Assembly: GCA_016297325.1 (NCBI GenBank)
Contig: JAEDGW010000025.1
Span: forward strand, 1 to 26,747
Source of the DNA: Coprococcus sp.
GTDB taxonomy: Bacteria > Bacillota > Clostridia > Lachnospirales > Lachnospiraceae
DNA: 26,747 nucleotides
Direction of reading: 5' to 3'
Shown here: one piece after another, positions 23,676 through 26,747 of the stretch
Numbering within the stretch: position 1 is the stretch's first letter
Layout of the letters: each line of letters begins with the position of its first letter
Program-made: the position numbers and the translations under genes
The notes under the pieces: model-generated
Told to the model about the DNA's origin: nothing
What the model saw: the letters and a program-made list of their open reading frames with translations, nothing else
Databases searched by the model: none

Positions 23676-24434
23676 TTAATCATGTTTCACTTGTCTTGTT
23701 CCCATGTCTATTTTACTGACTATATAAATTACTCCATATACGGCAAATATTGCCAGGCACACCACCGCTGCATATACCGCCATATAAACTCCATATCCAT
23801 AAGCCTGATATATCCCCATAAAAGGAGAATTTGCAGACGGCCACCTGAGGAACATGAAATTGCAGTCTGCCAGTGCGTTTATCCACCAGTCTATAAGTGC
23901 CGCCCCGATCAGAAATGCAAACACCATATATGCCCGGCGGATCCTCGGCACATACTCACCGGATGCCAGCACCATGCACGGCATAAGCACCAGAAGGCCG
24001 TGCACTATGAAGCTGTGAAGGCTCATGAAATTCACCACCGGATATCTGGTCCAGTCTGGAAATATCAGAGCCGCCACAGCCCCCGGCATGCACAGAATAC
24101 ACATCACCTCACCGAAAAAAGCGCATGGCACGAACGCATACAGCGCCTCCACCAGGATAGCCAGACCGCATAGCTGCAGTGGAAGGTGCTGCACCTCCAT
24201 ATGGCCCATGGCAGCCAGAACCAGATCTTTGTACACCTCCATAACCAGCATCAATGCGGCGATGCCCCGTCTCATTTGCCGCCTTTTATACGGTTCTTTT
24301 TTCCTATATATATACACACCCACACATACAAATGCGGCTTCCGCCATCAGCCATATCATATGAACCGGACCGAACACTGAAAAAGCATCTTTTTCCGGCA
24401 AATCACTCCAATAAGTAAAATAATTATCAAACAT
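23676..24434 (-). CDS. YwaF-like (TIGR02206-type) integral membrane protein
   Basis: About 252 residues with roughly seven hydrophobic segments (for example HMIWLMAEAAFVCVGVYIY, VNFMSLHSFIVHGLLVLMPC, AYGYGVYMAVYAAVVCLAIF). The N-terminus FTYWSDLPEKDAFSVFGPVH, followed by QHLPLQLCGLAILVEALYAF, and conserved His residues in SLHSFIVHG suit the YwaF/TIGR02206 family of membrane proteins of unknown function. The start is ATG 24434, five bases after AGGTGA; GTG 24443 and ATG 24440 are in frame but overlap the ribosome site. A -10 box TATAAT lies at 24506-24501 with no clear -35. It is divergent from murC. Confidence 0.78.
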   Translation of the reverse strand: MFDNYFTYWSDLPEKDAFSVFGPVHMIWLMAEAAFVCVGVYIYRKKEPYKRRQMRRGIAALMLVMEVYKDLVLAAMGHMEVQHLPLQLCGLAILVEALYAFVPCAFFGEVMCILCMPGAVAALIFPDWTRYPVVNFMSLHSFIVHGLLVLMPCMVLASGEYVPRIRRAYMVFAFLIGAALIDWWINALADCNFMFLRWPSANSPFMGIYQAYGYGVYMAVYAAVVCLAIFAVYGVIYIVSKIDMGTRQVKHD

Positions 24435-24565
24435 TTCCATCACCTGTTCTGCACGGATCTATCATCCATAATTCTATTGTTCTCCACACCTCATGATCTT
24501 ATTATAAAATGAAACATTAATCCTTTTTGCTTTTCACATGAAATATTTTAATTTAAACCGTATTA

Positions 24566-24574
24566 TGTTATACT
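24566..24574 (+). promoter_or_regulatory. Extended -10 promoter of murC
   Basis: TGTTATACT (TGn plus a -10 box with five of six matches) in an AT-rich stretch; the -35 region is weak. The start site would be near 24581, about 43 bases before the murC ATG. Confidence 0.5.
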
Positions 24575-24623
24575 ACTACGGAACAAATGATAGAGAATGA
24601 AATCTTTATATAAGGAAGGCGAT

Positions 24624-26012
24624 ATGCAAATGTACAAAATCAACTTTTCAAAGCCAATTAATGTCCACTTCATGGGAATAGGCGGCATAAGTATGAGCGG
24701 TCTGGCAGAGATTCTCCTAAAAGCAGGATTCAAAGTAACCGGTTCTGATATGAAGGCATCAGAGATTACCGATCAGCTTGCTGATATGGGAGCTCTCATC
24801 AATATAGGTCAGTGTGCCTCCAACATTTCAGACAATATAGATCTTGTAGTTTACACAGCGGCAATCCATCCTGACAACGAGGAATTCAAGGCAGCCGTAG
24901 AAAAAGGAATCCCGATGCTGACCAGAGCACAGCTCCTTGGACAGATCATGGAGAACTACAAGTATTCCATCGCCGTGAGCGGCACCCACGGAAAGACAAC
25001 AACAACATCCATGCTGTCATACATTCTGATAGATGCAGACACCGATCCAACAATCTCAGTTGGAGGTATCCTGGACAGCATCGGCGGCAATATAAGAGTC
25101 GGCAAGTCAGAATATTTCGTGACAGAGGCATGCGAATATACGAACAGCTACCACGCTTTCAAGCCATTTATCAGCATCATACTCAATGTGGATGCAGATC
25201 ACCTCGATTTCTTCAAGGATATCGATGAGATAGCTGAATCATTCCACACATTTGCGACAAAGACACCTAAGGAGGGTCTGGTCATTGTAAATGGCGATAT
25301 GAAATACTACGATACCGTGGTCAGAGATCTGGAGTGCCGTGTAGTGACATTCGGAAAGGGTGCACAGAACAAATACTCTGCACACAATATCAGATTTGAC
25401 GAATTCGGACACCCTACATACACACTTGTGGTGGACGGCAAAGAAGTAACTGACATCACCCTCAAGGTATTCGGTGAGCACAACGTATACAACTCACTGT
25501 CAGCCATAGCTGCAGCCCTTGAGTTTGGAATCTCCATAGACGTGATCAAGCAGGGACTTTCAGAATGTGTCGGAGCAGAGAGACGATTTGAATACAAGGG
25601 CACGATCCTCGACAACGTAAGGATCATGGACGACTACGCCCACCATCCAACCGAGATATCCGCAACACTTAAGGCTGCAAAGAACACTGATTACCATGAG
25701 TTGTGGTGCGTATTCCAGCCTCACACATACACAAGAACATATGCCCTGTTCGAGGATTTCGCACAGGCACTCAAGGTGTGTGACCATGTCATTGTTGCAG
25801 ATATATACGCAGCCCGTGAGAAGGATACCGGTCTCGTATCTGCAAGCCAGCTTGCAGACAGGATCGCAGAACTCGGCACAGATGCCTTCTATCTCCCTTC
25901 TTTCGACGATATTGAGAACTATCTTTTAAAAAATTGCAAAAAAAATGATTTGTTGATAACTATGGGCGCCGGAAACGTCTATTCCATTGGAAATGACCTC
26001 ATAAAAAAATAG
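24624..26012 (+). CDS. murC: UDP-N-acetylmuramate--L-alanine ligase MurC
   Basis: Cytosolic ATP-dependent ligase that adds L-alanine to UDP-MurNAc, the first step of peptidoglycan stem peptide assembly. 462 residues, normal length. The N-terminal UDP-binding domain has HFMGIGGISMSGLAEILL and VTGSDMK. The ATP loop is SGTHGKTTTTSM. Later Mur-ligase signatures are EACEYTNSY, NVDADHLDFF, GEHNVYNSLSAIAAA, DDYAHHPTEI and FQPHTYTRT. The start ATG 24624 (MQMYKINF) is preceded by AAGGA at seven bases; an upstream frame to 24597 has no ribosome site. It is the first plus-strand gene, divergent from the YwaF-like gene, and is followed by two DnaA boxes and a terminator. Confidence 0.98.
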   Translation: MQMYKINFSKPINVHFMGIGGISMSGLAEILLKAGFKVTGSDMKASEITDQLADMGALINIGQCASNISDNIDLVVYTAAIHPDNEEFKAAVEKGIPMLTRAQLLGQIMENYKYSIAVSGTHGKTTTTSMLSYILIDADTDPTISVGGILDSIGGNIRVGKSEYFVTEACEYTNSYHAFKPFISIILNVDADHLDFFKDIDEIAESFHTFATKTPKEGLVIVNGDMKYYDTVVRDLECRVVTFGKGAQNKYSAHNIRFDEFGHPTYTLVVDGKEVTDITLKVFGEHNVYNSLSAIAAALEFGISIDVIKQGLSECVGAERRFEYKGTILDNVRIMDDYAHHPTEISATLKAAKNTDYHELWCVFQPHTYTRTYALFEDFAQALKVCDHVIVADIYAAREKDTGLVSASQLADRIAELGTDAFYLPSFDDIENYLLKNCKKNDLLITMGAGNVYSIGNDLIKK

Positions 26013-26030
26013 TTATCCACATTATCCACA
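26013..26030 (+). promoter_or_regulatory. Two directly adjacent perfect DnaA boxes
   Basis: TTATCCACA occurs twice with no gap (26013-26021 and 26022-26030), starting right after the murC stop codon. Both match the consensus TTATnCACA exactly. Paired with a second cluster at 26154-26180. Confidence 0.75.
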
Positions 26031-26031
26031 A

Positions 26032-26070
26032 AACAAGGTGGGAAAGTTGTCCCACCTTGTTTATTTTTTT
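26032..26070 (+). terminator. Intrinsic terminator of murC
   Basis: AACAAGGTGGGA (26032-26043) and TCCCACCTTGTT (26050-26061) pair perfectly over 12 bases with a six-base loop, followed by TATTTTTTT. Confidence 0.95.
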
Positions 26071-26075
26071 GCGTT

Positions 26076-26147
26076 GACATAATTTTTACTTTTCTTTTAC
26101 AAAAACCCACTAAAATAAAGCTTTTTCATTTTTGGCAAAATTATGTC
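26076..26147. repeat. AT-rich stretch bounded by an 11-base inverted repeat
   Basis: GACATAATTTT (26076-26086) and AAAATTATGTC (26137-26147) are exact complements 50 bases apart. The interval is very AT-rich with T-tracts. It lies between the two clusters of DnaA-like boxes. Confidence 0.6.
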
Positions 26148-26153
26148 GATTAA

Positions 26154-26180
26154 CCATCCACATTATCAACACTATCAACA
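26154..26180 (+). promoter_or_regulatory. Three tandem 9-mers resembling DnaA boxes
   Basis: CCATCCACA, TTATCAACA and CTATCAACA follow each other without gaps. They differ from TTATCCACA at two, one and two positions. They lie in the same orientation as the perfect pair at 26013-26030 and just upstream of the dnaD-like gene promoter. Confidence 0.55.
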
Positions 26181-26216
26181 TCCACCCTCTTTTTCGGAAC
26201 CGACTGTATGTTCTAT

Positions 26217-26244
26217 TTGCAATCGAAAAAGTTCATGCTATAAT
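26217..26244 (+). promoter_or_regulatory. Predicted promoter of the dnaD-like gene
   Basis: -10 TATAAT (26239-26244) with an extended TG (TGCTATAAT) and a partial -35 TTGCAA (26217-26222) at 16 bases. Start site near 26251, leader about 62 bases. Confidence 0.65.
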
Positions 26245-26253
26245 GAGGCGGTC

Positions 26254-26270
26254 ATCAGGCAGAGCCTGAT
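26254..26270. promoter_or_regulatory. Perfect 17-base palindrome at the dnaD-like transcription start
   Basis: ATCAGGCAGAGCCTGAT: seven-base arms around AGA, immediately after the predicted start site. It could be an operator or a 5' mRNA hairpin. No T-run follows. Confidence 0.5.
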
Positions 26271-26312
26271 AACAACTACATTATTTTAGGAATATGACAA
26301 GGAGTTTTACAC

Positions 26313-26747
26313 ATGAGCTATATAACTATCACAACAGAAAAAAACGAGACATATTCCTCCATATCAAACTTTTTCATTGACTATTACATGACCTCCGCAA
26401 GCGGAGAATTTGTTAAAGTATATCTGTATCTGGTAAGACAGTTGTCATCCAGAGAACCGATATCTGTAGCCGAAATTGCTGATCATTTCAACCTTACTGA
26501 GAAAGACATTTGCAGGGCCATAAAATACTGGATAAGCCAGGATGTTATGCGTCTCAATTACAACGACAAGAAGGAGCCAGTGGGGATCACTCTTCTCCCA
26601 CTCCAGGATAAAAGCCACCAGGAAAGCGATTCCATGGATGGTCTCTCCCTTCTCAGCATGGATTACATGGTGGATGAGAGTTCCATGGCAGCTCCCGCTG
26701 CAACAGCACAGGCAGCTTCAGCTCAGACAGCATTAGCTCAGACAGCA
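26313..26747 (+). CDS. DnaD-like replication protein (3' end outside window)
   Basis: The frame is open for 145 codons to the window edge. Residues about 1-95 resemble the DnaD N-terminal winged-helix domain (SISNFFIDYYMTSASGEFVK, VYLYLVRQLSSREPISVAEI, then ADHFNLTEKDICRAIKYWIS), typical of Clostridia DnaD/DnaB-type proteins that help load the replicative helicase. A hydrophilic linker leads into an Ala/Gln-rich repeat (AQTALAQTA) at the edge; the usual C-terminal DnaD domain would follow outside. The start is ATG 26313 with AAGGAG eight bases upstream. It is preceded by its own promoter, a palindrome and DnaA-like boxes, suggesting control by DnaA. Confidence 0.85.
   Translation, partial: MSYITITTEKNETYSSISNFFIDYYMTSASGEFVKVYLYLVRQLSSREPISVAEIADHFNLTEKDICRAIKYWISQDVMRLNYNDKKEPVGITLLPLQDKSHQESDSMDGLSLLSMDYMVDESSMAAPAATAQAASAQTALAQTA

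Noticed and set aside
26013..26180. Calling this region the chromosomal origin
   Set aside because: No dnaA or dnaN in view, a terminator lies within it, and three of the five 9-mers are imperfect; kept only as a candidate DnaA-binding region.

Overview
The window looks like a chromosomal segment of an anaerobic, gut-type Firmicute, most likely Lachnospiraceae (Coprococcus/Roseburia-like). This is inferred from strong AGGAGG ribosome binding sites, frequent TTG/GTG starts, [FeFe]-hydrogenase genes, a cobalamin riboswitch, ECF transport genes and secreted proteins with Ig-like/FN3 repeats. No RNA genes, CRISPR arrays, insertion sequences or prophage genes were seen. Everything from 1 to about 24.4 kb is read from the minus strand; murC and a dnaD-like gene at the right end are on the plus strand.

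Right to left along minus-strand transcription: (a) 24.4-22.5 kb holds a YwaF-like membrane protein and a secreted protein gene broken by a frameshift in an A6 run. (b) 22.46-20.2 kb is a compact unit with its own promoter and terminator: a small zinc-ribbon protein, a group-B-like [FeFe] hydrogenase and a 48-residue membrane protein. (c) 20.1-17.6 kb holds an AMP-forming acyl-CoA synthetase and a hotdog thioesterase behind a structured leader of about 200 nt, closed by a terminator. (d) 17.5-14.47 kb encodes a PAS-GGDEF-PAS-GGDEF-EAL cyclic-di-GMP protein.

(e) 14.48-5.3 kb is the highlight. A cobalamin riboswitch, whose promoter overlaps the stop codon of the EAL gene, precedes a large secreted protein with a DUF4430 (transcobalamin C-terminal-like) domain and an alpha/alpha-toroid-like region. 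These are the two folds of human intrinsic factor/transcobalamin, in reverse order. It is followed by a membrane-anchored DUF4430 protein on a Thr-rich repeat stalk, an EcfT protein, and a single polypeptide that fuses both ECF ATPases to the substrate-binding S component. Together these form a candidate surface capture and import system for cobalamin or another corrinoid, repressed by cobalamin.

(f) 5.2-2.1 kb continues without an obvious terminator through a cysteine-cluster protein, hydE (hydrogenase H-cluster maturase) and a LysR regulator. The regulator ends at a hairpin terminator that encloses a near-perfect Met-box, upstream of metE (cobalamin-independent methionine synthase), which runs off the left edge. 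B12 scavenging and B12-free methionine synthesis thus sit side by side.

(g) The right end holds murC, a terminator, two clusters of DnaA-box-like 9-mers flanking an AT-rich stretch, and a dnaD-like gene that runs off the right edge.
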